Assembly (NCBI GenBank): GCA_020850375.1
Contig: JADZET010000309.1
Coordinates: forward strand, 1-6,468
Source: Phycisphaeraceae bacterium
GTDB taxonomy: Bacteria; Planctomycetota; Phycisphaerae; Phycisphaerales; Phycisphaeraceae
DNA length: 6,468 nucleotides
Direction of reading: 5' to 3'
Shown: in pieces, positions 1 to 5,214 of the stretch
Numbering within the stretch: the stretch's first letter is position 1
Layout of the letters: each line of letters starts with the position of its first letter
Notes under the pieces: model-generated
Told to the model about the DNA's origin: nothing
Database searches by the model: none
The model's input: only the letters and a program-made list of their open reading frames with translations
Position numbers and translations under genes: made by a program

Positions 1-167
1 ACGAGCACCTCGACGCCTCCGTCGCCGTCAAGGGCATCGACGCGCTCTGCGCCGAGCTCCAGCAGCGCGGCGCCCAGATCATCAAACCCCTCGAGAACCG
101 TCCCTGGGGCACGCGCGACTTCTACGTGTCCGACCCCGACGGCTACATCATCTGCTTCGGCGAATAA
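1..167 (+). CDS. VOC family protein (glyoxalase/bleomycin-resistance fold), C-terminal fragment
   Basis: This is the last 54 codons of a gene that begins before the window, read in the frame starting at base 3 and ending at TAA 165-167. The visible part is the second half of a vicinal-oxygen-chelate domain: a helix (GIDALCAELQQRGAQ), then KPLENRPWGTRDFYVSDPDG and a final strand YIICFGE. The DFYVSDPDGY turn before the last strand is the family signature. In metal-dependent glyoxalases the last strand usually carries a Glu ligand (DPDGNxxE); here that position is Cys, so a non-metal or ligand-binding VOC protein is more likely than a classic lyase or dioxygenase. That is inference, because the first half is not visible. 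The next gene starts 3 nt after the stop in the same direction, so the two are probably cotranscribed. The substrate cannot be told. Confidence 0.85.
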   Translation, partial: EHLDASVAVKGIDALCAELQQRGAQIIKPLENRPWGTRDFYVSDPDGYIICFGE

Positions 168-170
168 CCC

Positions 171-1301
171 ATGCCGAAAGAGCGTTATATGAGTCACAAA
201 ATCTTTCTGCCCCGGCTCGGCCTGTTGCTGTGCCTGATCACGGGCGGCTGCATCGGACAAGGACGGACCATGAACACCCCCGACCAGCCGTGGCCGCTCT
301 CCACGCCCGAGCAAGAGGGCATCGACCCCGAACCCATCGCTGAAATGATCCGCATGATCCGAGACCAGCGCTACTCGAACATCCATAGCTTCCTGATGGC
401 CCGCCACGGCAGGCTCGTGTGCGAAGAGTATTTCCCCGGCCAGGACGGGCGGAACGGCCTCGTGACGTTTGACCGCGATCGCCCGCATCAACTGCGATCA
501 GTGACCAAGAGCATCACCTCTGCGCTCGTCGGCCTCGCGATCGACCAAGGATTCATCGCCTCCGTCGATACCCCGATCCACACCTTTTTTCCCGAGCACG
601 CCCCGCTCTTCGCCGACGCCAAGCGCCGGATCACCATCGAGCACCTGCTGACCATGACCGCCGGGCTTGCATGGGACCAGTCCGGGGCTCACCAGTCCGA
701 GCCCGGCTCGGCCAACGACGAGGCCCGGATGGAGAACAGCCCCGACTTCGTCGAGTACGTCCTGTCCCGCCCGATGGCGGACGAGCCCGGCACGCGCTTC
801 AACTACAACAGCGGCTGCGCCATTCTCCTCGCCGCCATCCTCAAGAAAGCCACGGGCGTCCACGCCGACCAGTTCGCCCAGGAGCACCTCTTCGGCCCCC
901 TGGGCGTCCGTGACGCCGGCTGGTGGCGGACCAAGACCGACCTCCCACAGACGCACGCCGGCCTGCTGCTGCGGCCGTACGACGCGGCCAAACTCGGCCA
1001 GCTCTATCTCGACCACGGCCGATGGGCGAACCAGCAACGGATCTCCCCCGGCTGGATCGAGCAGTCGACCCAGCCACACCACGGCAATGCCCGCTATGGC
1101 TACCTCTGGTGGCTTGACACCCTCCGTGCCCCCAGGGGAGCTGTGAAGCTCTACGCCGCCGAGGGCAACGGCGGGCAGTTCATCTTCGTTGTCCCCGACC
1201 TCGACCTCGTGGTCGTCTTCACCGGCGGCAACTACGGCTCACCCGCCGCGAATCAGGCCTATCCCATGTTGATCAAGCACATCCTCCCCGCCATCAGATA
1301 G
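171..1301 (+). CDS. Serine hydrolase of the beta-lactamase fold (class C/esterase type), probable lipoprotein
   Basis: The 376-residue protein has a short signal peptide (hydrophobic LGLLLCLITGG) ending at Cys27 in a lipobox-like ITGG-C, so it is probably a lipid-anchored envelope protein; Thr at -3 is unusual. The mature domain opens with WPLSTPEQEGID, typical of this COG1680-type family. Catalytic motifs are S110-V-T-K113 (SxxK nucleophile and base), Y212-N-S in FNYNSG (the Tyr motif, written as in 6-aminohexanoate-dimer hydrolase-like and EstB-like proteins rather than YxN), and GNGGQ at 332-336 in place of KTG. LLTMTAGLAWD (159-169) is another family hallmark. Family members hydrolyse esters, amides or D-amino-acid peptides; true beta-lactamase activity is uncommon, so the substrate is unknown. 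ATG 171 is the outermost start. ATG 189 (AAAGAG 6 nt upstream) gives a shorter, more typical signal n-region and may be the real one. A GNAT gene follows after 17 nt. Confidence 0.9.
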   Translation: MPKERYMSHKIFLPRLGLLLCLITGGCIGQGRTMNTPDQPWPLSTPEQEGIDPEPIAEMIRMIRDQRYSNIHSFLMARHGRLVCEEYFPGQDGRNGLVTFDRDRPHQLRSVTKSITSALVGLAIDQGFIASVDTPIHTFFPEHAPLFADAKRRITIEHLLTMTAGLAWDQSGAHQSEPGSANDEARMENSPDFVEYVLSRPMADEPGTRFNYNSGCAILLAAILKKATGVHADQFAQEHLFGPLGVRDAGWWRTKTDLPQTHAGLLLRPYDAAKLGQLYLDHGRWANQQRISPGWIEQSTQPHHGNARYGYLWWLDTLRAPRGAVKLYAAEGNGGQFIFVVPDLDLVVVFTGGNYGSPAANQAYPMLIKHILPAIR

Positions 1302-1318
1302 CGAGGACCAATCCCGTC

Positions 1319-2095
1319 ATGCCCAAGGCAACCGCCCAATCTCTTTCGCCGTCCTCCGATCTGCTCGACCACGCCATCCTCGACTTCGCTCGCGGGTTCG
1401 CCCTCATCCGCAGCCGCGCCCACCCCTACCTCGCCGAGCGCGTCGGCCCTCTCTGGCGCATGCACGACGCCCCCCGCAAGCGCAACGACTACCGCCGGGA
1501 GGAGTGGATCGCCCACAACATCCCCCCGCAAGAGGTTGACCGCATCATCCGCACACACACTCGCCACCGTTTCGCCGTCTGCGCCGTCTGTCCCACCGGC
1601 GAGTCCGACGAGCCGCTCCGCGCCGGCTACAAAACCATGGGTTACCACCTCGGCACCACCGAGGGCATGATGGTCCACGACCTCCGACGCATCCCCCATC
1701 CCCGTTGCCCCGCGACGATCCGCCGCGTCACGCCCGCCCTGGCCGAGCCCTACGCCCGAGCCATCAAGACCCGCCCGCTCACCCCCGAGCAGTTGCGCCC
1801 CGACGCCCCCATGCGCCGCTACGTCGCCATGATCGGCCACGCCATCGTCGGCAGCGTCAGCAGCGTCGACCTCAGCGGCACAGCCTGGTGCTCCTCGCTC
1901 GTCGTCAAGCACGCCCACCGCCGCCGCGGCATCGGCCGGGCGCTCGTCTGCCGCATGCTCCGCGACGACCGCGCCGCCGGCGCCAAGCTCGCCACCCTCG
2001 TCGCCAGCCACACCGGCGCCCTGCTCTACACCGCCGTCGGCTACCACCGCGCCGGCACGCTCCTGTTCTTCACGCCCAAGCGATCCAAGCCATAA
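1319..2095 (+). CDS. GNAT family N-acetyltransferase, possibly tandem with a degenerate N-terminal half
   Basis: This 258-residue protein should transfer an acyl group from acyl-CoA to an amine. The acetyl-CoA pyrophosphate loop is clear: the strand AWCSSLVVKHAH is followed by R201-R-R-G204-I-G206-R-A, the R/QxxGxG/A motif, and a helix to about residue 220. ASHTGALLYTAVGYHRAG (229-246) is motif B, and the C-terminal strand is TLLFFT. The catalytic domain spans about 130-258. The first 125 residues end in GYKTMGYHLGTTEGMMVHDL (103-122), which looks like the closing strands of another GNAT domain but has no RxxGxG loop, so an inactive first half is inferred. GAGGA at 1303-1307, 11 nt before ATG 1319, is an acceptable ribosome binding site. 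The gene follows the serine hydrolase by 17 nt and probably shares its transcript. The acceptor substrate is unknown. Confidence 0.88.
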   Translation: MPKATAQSLSPSSDLLDHAILDFARGFALIRSRAHPYLAERVGPLWRMHDAPRKRNDYRREEWIAHNIPPQEVDRIIRTHTRHRFAVCAVCPTGESDEPLRAGYKTMGYHLGTTEGMMVHDLRRIPHPRCPATIRRVTPALAEPYARAIKTRPLTPEQLRPDAPMRRYVAMIGHAIVGSVSSVDLSGTAWCSSLVVKHAHRRRGIGRALVCRMLRDDRAAGAKLATLVASHTGALLYTAVGYHRAGTLLFFTPKRSKP

Positions 2096-2098
2096 CCC

Positions 2099-2122
2099 TC
2101 ACGCGATCTCCCGCCCGCGTGA
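2099..2122. terminator. Stem-loop between convergent GNAT and O-methyltransferase genes
   Basis: TCACGCG (2099-2105) and CGCGTGA (2116-2122) are perfect reverse complements around a 10-nt loop. The structure sits 3 nt after the GNAT stop codon, in the 65-nt gap between convergent genes, where a bidirectional terminator is expected. No T-run follows on either strand, so it is not a canonical intrinsic terminator. It could instead stabilise the 3' end of the mRNA. Confidence 0.45.
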
Positions 2123-2160
2123 TGCGCCAGCCATCTTGAAGGATCGTTCCCCCGCCGCCG

Positions 2161-2871
2161 CTACCGCCGCACCGCCACCAGCACACCCTGCCGGTTGACG
2201 AAGCACCCCGTCTCGAAGTCCGCGTCACCCGCCATCAGCCGGTTGAACCGGTCCGCGTTGGCCTGCCACCGCTTGGCCTCGCCGTCCAACGTCTCGGACG
2301 CCTGCGTGACCCACCACGAGCCCGTGCTGAGCATGTTGTCTGCCGTCAGCACCCCGCCGCGGCGCAGCGCCGGCTTGAGGATCCGCGCATACTCCGGATA
2401 CTCCCCCTTGTCCGCGTCGAGAAAGATCATGTCCACGCTGTCCGGCCCGAGCTTCTCGACCAGCTCCGGCAGCCGCTCAAGCCCCGGCCCGACGACGATC
2501 TCCACCCGATCCGCCAGCCCCGCCGCCTCGAACTGGCTCATGGCGAACTCCGCGTGCTTGGGCTCACGCTCGACCGTGATCAGCCGCCCCTGCGCCGGCA
2601 GCGCCCGCGCCATCCAGATCCCCGAGTACCCGCCGAGCGTCCCGACCTCGACGATCCGTCCCGTCGAGTTCGGCGACCGCGTGGCCAGCCGCGCCAGCAG
2701 TGACAGCAGCCTCCCCACGTCCGCCGAGATCGCGATCGCCGGCAGCCCCGCCCGCGCCGCCGCCGCCGGCTGCTCACGCAGCGTCCGCGCCACCGCCTCC
2801 TCCGCCGGCGTGCCGAAAACATCACAGAGGTACGAACTCGTCCCCTCCCATTGTTCTTTGGTCATGCTCAT
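2161..2871 (-). CDS. SAM-dependent O-methyltransferase (CCoAOMT/COMT-like, Methyltransf_3 type)
   Basis: Read from ATG 2871, this is a 236-residue cytosolic class I methyltransferase expected to move the methyl of S-adenosylmethionine to a hydroxyl, typically of a catechol-like substrate. SAM-binding motif I is VEVGTLGGYSG (74-84), and the end of the second strand is LITVERE with the ribose-binding acidic residue. FLDADKGEY gives D152 and K155; TADN gives D178 and N179. The Asp/Asp-Asn set matches the divalent-metal ligands of catechol and caffeoyl-CoA O-methyltransferases, so a metal-dependent active enzyme is likely. The length is normal for the family. GTG 2886 and ATG 2865 are other in-frame starts. 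ATG 2871 is preferred because TATACT lies exactly 6 nt upstream and no Shine-Dalgarno sequence is visible, which fits a leaderless message. The gene is a single unit, divergent from the DinB gene and convergent with GNAT. The natural acceptor is unknown. Confidence 0.9.
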   Translation of the reverse strand: MSMTKEQWEGTSSYLCDVFGTPAEEAVARTLREQPAAAARAGLPAIAISADVGRLLSLLARLATRSPNSTGRIVEVGTLGGYSGIWMARALPAQGRLITVEREPKHAEFAMSQFEAAGLADRVEIVVGPGLERLPELVEKLGPDSVDMIFLDADKGEYPEYARILKPALRRGGVLTADNMLSTGSWWVTQASETLDGEAKRWQANADRFNRLMAGDADFETGCFVNRQGVLVAVRR

Positions 2872-2877
2872 GCCGGG

Positions 2878-2883
2878 AGTATA
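2878..2883 (-). promoter_or_regulatory. Candidate -10 element for the O-methyltransferase
   Basis: On the reverse strand TATACT (2883 to 2878) matches TATAAT at 5 of 6 bases and ends 6 nt before ATG 2871, which would place the transcript start on the ATG. No convincing -35 hexamer lies 16-18 nt upstream (GAATCG at 17 nt), so this remains a weak prediction. Confidence 0.35.
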
Positions 2884-2992
2884 CACGCATCCATCCCCAG
2901 CGATTCCCGCATTTCACCGCAAAAACAGCCGCTCTGTTACGAGACGTCTGCCCGCCCCTGAACTCCCTGTTATTCTTTGACGTTGAGCCTAC

Positions 2993-2996
2993 GGAG
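2993..2996 (+). promoter_or_regulatory. Shine-Dalgarno GGAG deciding the DinB-family start
   Basis: GGAG is placed 7 nt before ATG 3004. The reading frame stays open back to TTG 2977, but that codon has no comparable site and would add nine residues unlike the family N-terminus, so ATG 3004 is taken as the start. Confidence 0.6.
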
Positions 2997-3003
2997 CACG
3001 AAC

Positions 3004-3480
3004 ATGCCGCAAGAGCACTATTTCCCCACCATCAGGCAGCTGGCCGAGTACGAGGTTTGGTGCAACGCCGCCGTGATCACGACAGCCCGCGGCATCGACG
3101 AAAAGCAGCTCTTCCAGCCCTTCCCCTTCGGCCTCGGCACCATCCACAAGACGCTCTTCCACACCGTCAACGTCTTCCGCACCTGGAGTGTTTGCGTCGG
3201 CCCCGATGTGAACAAGCCCCAACCGCTCAGATACAACCCCCGCCTCTCCCTCGACGACCTCGCCGCCCTGAACACCGAACTCTCCGCCGCATTCACCGCA
3301 GCGATCGACGCCTCCCACGCCGCCGATCTTTTGCACCTCGACCGCCGCCTGGTCCAGGTCTTCCACCTCGTCACGCACGGTGCCCATCACCGCACGCAGT
3401 TCATCACCATGCTCCGCCTGCTCGGCATGGACCCGCCCTACGAGCCCGGCGACTTCGCCGGTTGGAGTCGCGGCCGATAG
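3004..3480 (+). CDS. DinB/YfiT-type four-helix protein (putative metal-dependent protein)
   Basis: The 158-residue protein has the DinB-like four-helix-bundle pattern: an N-terminal helix RQLAEYEVWCNAAVI, a central LGTIHKTLFHTVNVFRTW with the first family His (H53), and a C-terminal HLVTHGAHHRTQFITMLRLLG with H125 and H129. These three His form the metal triad of the superfamily. The ending GMDPPYEPGDFAGW is also typical. DinB members include damage-inducible proteins of unknown role and metal-dependent thiol S-transferases (bacillithiol or mycothiol linked); nothing here identifies the thiol or acceptor. It is transcribed alone, divergent from the O-methyltransferase across about 130 nt and convergent with the VOC gene across 89 nt. 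It lacks a signal peptide and should be cytosolic. Family assignment is firm; function is open. Confidence 0.85.
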   Translation: MPQEHYFPTIRQLAEYEVWCNAAVITTARGIDEKQLFQPFPFGLGTIHKTLFHTVNVFRTWSVCVGPDVNKPQPLRYNPRLSLDDLAALNTELSAAFTAAIDASHAADLLHLDRRLVQVFHLVTHGAHHRTQFITMLRLLGMDPPYEPGDFAGWSRGR

Positions 3481-3486
3481 ATGTCG

Positions 3487-3519
3487 ACGAGCAACCGCTG
3501 TCACACGGTCCCTGCTCGT
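3487..3519. terminator. Two-part stem-loop between convergent DinB and VOC genes
   Basis: ACGAGCA (3487-3493) pairs with TGCTCGT (3513-3519). Directly inside it ACCG (3494-3497) pairs with CGGT (3506-3509), leaving a CCC bulge and an 8-nt loop. It starts 6 nt after the DinB stop in the 89-nt gap before the 3' end of the reverse VOC gene. No T-tract follows, so it is a candidate bidirectional terminator or mRNA-end hairpin only. Confidence 0.4.
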
Positions 3520-3569
3520 GCGACCCGATGCACCGCCGACCACCTGGCACTCCGCTTGTCCCGGGAGGG

Positions 3570-3914
3570 TCAATCGTGCGTGACGATCATGAGCTGACGG
3601 CCTTCCGGATCGGCGATCAAGGCGCTGCGCCCAAACGCCTCATCCTGTATCCCTCGGACGACCTTCCCGCCGTTTGCCTTGACGCGCTCGATCGCGCCCT
3701 CGAGGTCATCGACGACCACGTCCAGCTCATAGCGGTCGACGTCCCGCGGGTGGTCCGGGAGTTGGCGATGTAGTGCGATCTCGCTGCCGCCGACGGCAAA
3801 CGAGCACCAGTTGGGACCACCCTGTCGGGGCTTGGTTTCCAGCAGCGCCGCGTAGAACCGCTGCATGTGCTCAAACTCAGCGCTGAACGAGTAGACCAGC
3901 AGGCCCTTGTTCAT
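3570..3914 (-). CDS. VOC family protein (glyoxalase/bleomycin-resistance fold), second gene of the RHH operon
   Basis: The 114-residue protein is one VOC module of two beta-alpha-beta-beta-beta halves. The first half has FYAALLETKP (20-29) and the strands NWCSFAVGGSEIALHR. The second has YELDVVVDDLEGAIERVKANGGKVV (62-86) and the closing ALIADPEGRQLMIV. The usual metal-ligand positions look lost: no His on the first strand, Tyr-Glu where the second half often has His, and Met instead of Glu after DPEGR. A metal-independent ligand-binding or sequestering protein is therefore inferred rather than glyoxalase I. The start codon overlaps the RHH stop in ATGA, and AGAGGAG lies 7 nt upstream inside the RHH gene, so translation is probably coupled. 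Expression should follow the RHH-controlled promoter at 4097-4124. The ligand is unknown. Confidence 0.88.
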   Translation of the reverse strand: MNKGLLVYSFSAEFEHMQRFYAALLETKPRQGGPNWCSFAVGGSEIALHRQLPDHPRDVDRYELDVVVDDLEGAIERVKANGGKVVRGIQDEAFGRSALIADPEGRQLMIVTHD

Positions 3915-4090
3915 TCCCTGGCTCCTCTGTTCCGGTCGAGGTATTGCTTGAAGATTCGCTCGACCAGCGAGCTCAGTGAATCGCCGTGGTCGATCGCGTG
4001 ATGTTTCAGCCTCCGGATCAGTTCCGGGGATAAATAGACGTTGAACTGCCGCTTCTCCGTCGGTTTGCGGCTTTTATTGTCCTGCTGCAT
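3911..4090 (-). CDS. Small ribbon-helix-helix (CopG/Arc-type) DNA-binding protein, probable autorepressor
   Basis: Read from ATG 4090, this is a 59-residue basic protein. After a polar N-terminus rich in Lys and Arg comes the RHH fold: strand RQFNVYL (14-20), with alternating residues (Q15, N17, Y19) expected to face the DNA groove and F16, V18, L20 in the core; helix A SPELIRRLKHHAIDHG (21-36); and helix B SLSSLVERIFKQYLDR (38-53). Such proteins bind DNA as dimers and often act as antitoxins or autorepressors. The frame is open to ATG 4114, but those extra eight codons lie wholly in the promoter and operator repeats, and a TATGAT box sits 6 nt before ATG 4090, so ATG 4090 is preferred. The downstream VOC gene overlaps by 4 nt. 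No ParE, RelE or other known toxin is next to it. The fold call is strong; target and role are inferred. Confidence 0.85.
   Translation of the reverse strand: MQQDNKSRKPTEKRQFNVYLSPELIRRLKHHAIDHGDSLSSLVERIFKQYLDRNRGARE
3922..3928 (-). promoter_or_regulatory. Strong Shine-Dalgarno AGAGGAG for the VOC gene inside the RHH coding region
   Basis: On the reverse strand AGAGGAG ends 7 nt before ATG 3914. It is the best ribosome binding site in the window and contrasts with the upstream RHH gene, which has none. The VOC protein can thus be translated independently as well as by coupling across ATGA. Confidence 0.65.
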
Positions 4091-4114
4091 GATAGCATCA
4101 TAGCATGCTAGCAT
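4089..4114. promoter_or_regulatory. Operator: three tandem 8-bp boxes for the RHH protein
   Basis: Three boxes lie head to tail: ATGATAGC (4089-4096), ATCATAGC (4097-4104) and ATGCTAGC (4105-4112), closed by AT at 4113-4114. TAGCAT therefore recurs exactly every 8 bp (4093, 4101, 4109), and the last unit forms the perfect 10-bp palindrome ATGCTAGCAT (4105-4114). Tandem 8-bp boxes bound by successive dimers are the arrangement known for the RHH repressor MetJ; the omega repressor uses 7-bp repeats. The array covers the -10 box, most of the spacer and the start codon of the RHH gene, so bound protein would block RNA polymerase. Binding by this RHH protein is inferred from position. Confidence 0.7.
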
Positions 4115-4124
4115 TTAGAGTCAA
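4097..4124 (-). promoter_or_regulatory. Promoter of the RHH-VOC operon, predicted leaderless
   Basis: On the reverse strand TTGACT (4124-4119) and TATGAT (4102-4097) each match the sigma-70 consensus at 5 of 6 bases, with a 16-nt spacer. Six bases separate the -10 box from ATG 4090, which puts the expected start point on the A of the start codon. No Shine-Dalgarno is present, consistent with a leaderless first gene. The -10 box and most of the spacer fall inside the tandem operator. Confidence 0.65.
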
Positions 4125-4194
4125 GCGCTGCCCCGGCCCGGCGCCTGCTCTGCCGGATGCCGCCATGGTCGACATCGGCGAATCTCATGTTTGG

Positions 4195-4223
4195 TTGATG
4201 CTGCCCGGGCGGCCCTCTACGAT
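4195..4223 (+). promoter_or_regulatory. Candidate promoter of the phosphotransferase gene
   Basis: TTGATG (4195-4200) and TACGAT (4218-4223) are separated by 17 nt, each matching the sigma-70 consensus at 4 of 6 bases. The expected start would be near 4230, about 5 nt before ATG 4235, where no Shine-Dalgarno is seen. The spacer carries the GC palindrome GCCCGGGC (4203-4210). In GC-rich DNA this is only a moderate match. Confidence 0.35.
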
Positions 4224-4234
4224 TCCCACGTCCC

Positions 4235-5185
4235 ATGACCACGCCGGACTTCATCCACGAGGCGGCCTCCTTAGCGGCGGTGTTCTGGCAGCCCCTGTCC
4301 GGACCGCCATCGTTCGTCGCCACGTCCTGCAACAGTGTGTTCACGATCCGCCTCGCCGAGTCTCAGACGGATTCTTACCTCCGCCTGACCGACGCCGATC
4401 ATCGCACCAAGCCCGAGTTGCTGGTCGAACTCGATTTCGTGAGCCACCTGGCGGCCGGCGGCGCGGCCGTGAGCCGTCCCGTGCCCTCGCGCGACGGGCA
4501 TGTGTTGCACACGGTCCAGGCCGGCGGCCGCACCTACTTCGCCAGCGTCTTCACCCCGGTCGAGGGTGAGATGCTCCGCTACAGCCCCGAGCCCGAGAAT
4601 CGCGATCCGCTCCACGCGTGGGGCCGGGCCCTCGGCCAGATCCATCAGCTCGCCGAGCGATACAAGCTTCCCGCCGGCCTGGGTCGCTTCACGTGGTCCT
4701 CGGAGCCGGTCATGGCCAACGCCGAGCACCATCTGCCGCAGACCGAGGTCGAGGCCCGACAAGAGCTCCACGCCTTACGTGCCTGGCTGGCCGAAGCCCC
4801 ACAAGATCCGCGGAGCTTCGGCATGATCCACGGCGACTTCGGCCGCCCGAACTGCCGGCTCGTGGACGGGCGCGTGACGGCCTTTGACTTCGGCGACTGC
4901 TGCTACCACTGGTTTGCCTATGACCTGGCCATCATGGTCTACCCCTGCCGTTTTCAGCCACGACCTGAGCGGATGACATACCTGAGCTGGATCACCGAGG
5001 GCTACCGCCAGGCACGTCCGCTCGACGAGTTCTGGACCCAGCACATCGGCTATTTCATGCGGCTTCGCGGCCTGTGGATGTTCATCTATCATTGCAGCAT
5101 CTGGGACCTGTCGAGCCTGACCGACCACCAGCGAGGCTGGTTCGCCCAGATGCGCCAGACGTTCCTCAATCCCATCGACTGGTGA
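4235..5185 (+). CDS. Phosphotransferase of the aminoglycoside phosphotransferase/homoserine kinase type II family
   Basis: The 316-residue protein has the APH-type kinase fold (COG2334-like) and should move the gamma-phosphate of ATP to a small-molecule hydroxyl. The N-lobe has SCNSVFTIRLAES, then YLRL (48-51) and ELDFVSHLAAGGAAVSRPVP with the helix-C Glu (E65); the strand has Arg50 where many kinases show Lys, as seen in relatives with YxLRL. The hinge region is YFASVFTPVEG. The catalytic loop is H199-G-D201-FGRP-N206 (Brenner motif, D201 catalytic) and the metal-binding motif is FD218FGD, followed by CCYHWFAYDLAIMVYP, typical of this subfamily. The C-terminus is rich in aromatics (WMFIYHCSIWDL). 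Family substrates include homoserine, aminoglycosides, macrolides, choline and protein Ser/Thr (SrkA); none can be chosen from sequence alone. The gene stands alone, divergent from the RHH operon and convergent with tryptophanase (29-nt gap, no stem-loop seen). Confidence 0.88.
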   Translation: MTTPDFIHEAASLAAVFWQPLSGPPSFVATSCNSVFTIRLAESQTDSYLRLTDADHRTKPELLVELDFVSHLAAGGAAVSRPVPSRDGHVLHTVQAGGRTYFASVFTPVEGEMLRYSPEPENRDPLHAWGRALGQIHQLAERYKLPAGLGRFTWSSEPVMANAEHHLPQTEVEARQELHALRAWLAEAPQDPRSFGMIHGDFGRPNCRLVDGRVTAFDFGDCCYHWFAYDLAIMVYPCRFQPRPERMTYLSWITEGYRQARPLDEFWTQHIGYFMRLRGLWMFIYHCSIWDLSSLTDHQRGWFAQMRQTFLNPIDW

Positions 5186-5214
5186 CCACGGCCGCCCAAT
5201 CCCATCTCGCTCGC

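Noticed and set aside
1259..2047. Long reverse reading frame (262 codons) opposite the GNAT gene
   Set aside because: Its product is a low-complexity run of Ala, Gly, Val and Asp with no domain. It mirrors the C-rich third positions of the GNAT gene.
2195..2980. Forward reading frame (261 codons) opposite the O-methyltransferase
   Set aside because: Ser/Ala/Pro-rich product antisense to a gene with intact SAM and metal motifs; no start signal or family match.
2700..3773. Long forward reading frame (357 codons) spanning the O-methyltransferase 5' end, the DinB gene and part of the VOC gene
   Set aside because: It crosses three well-supported genes and yields a Pro/Arg/His-rich product without recognisable motifs, a usual shadow in GC-rich DNA.
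4091..4114. ATG 4114 as start of the RHH protein
   Set aside because: The eight extra codons are made entirely of the operator repeats and promoter; ATG 4090 fits the promoter geometry and the fold boundary.
4089..4114. The TAGCAT repeats as a CRISPR or transposon-end repeat
   Set aside because: Units are 8 bp with no spacers, no transposase is near, and a promoter-operator explanation accounts for all of them.
4203..4210. GCCCGGGC palindrome upstream of the phosphotransferase as an operator
   Set aside because: An 8-bp GC palindrome is common by chance in DNA of this composition, and no second copy or dedicated regulator supports it.
4105..4569. Forward reading frame beginning in the operator and running into the phosphotransferase gene
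   Set aside because: It overlaps the well-supported kinase frame, and its product is Arg/Pro-rich with no domain.
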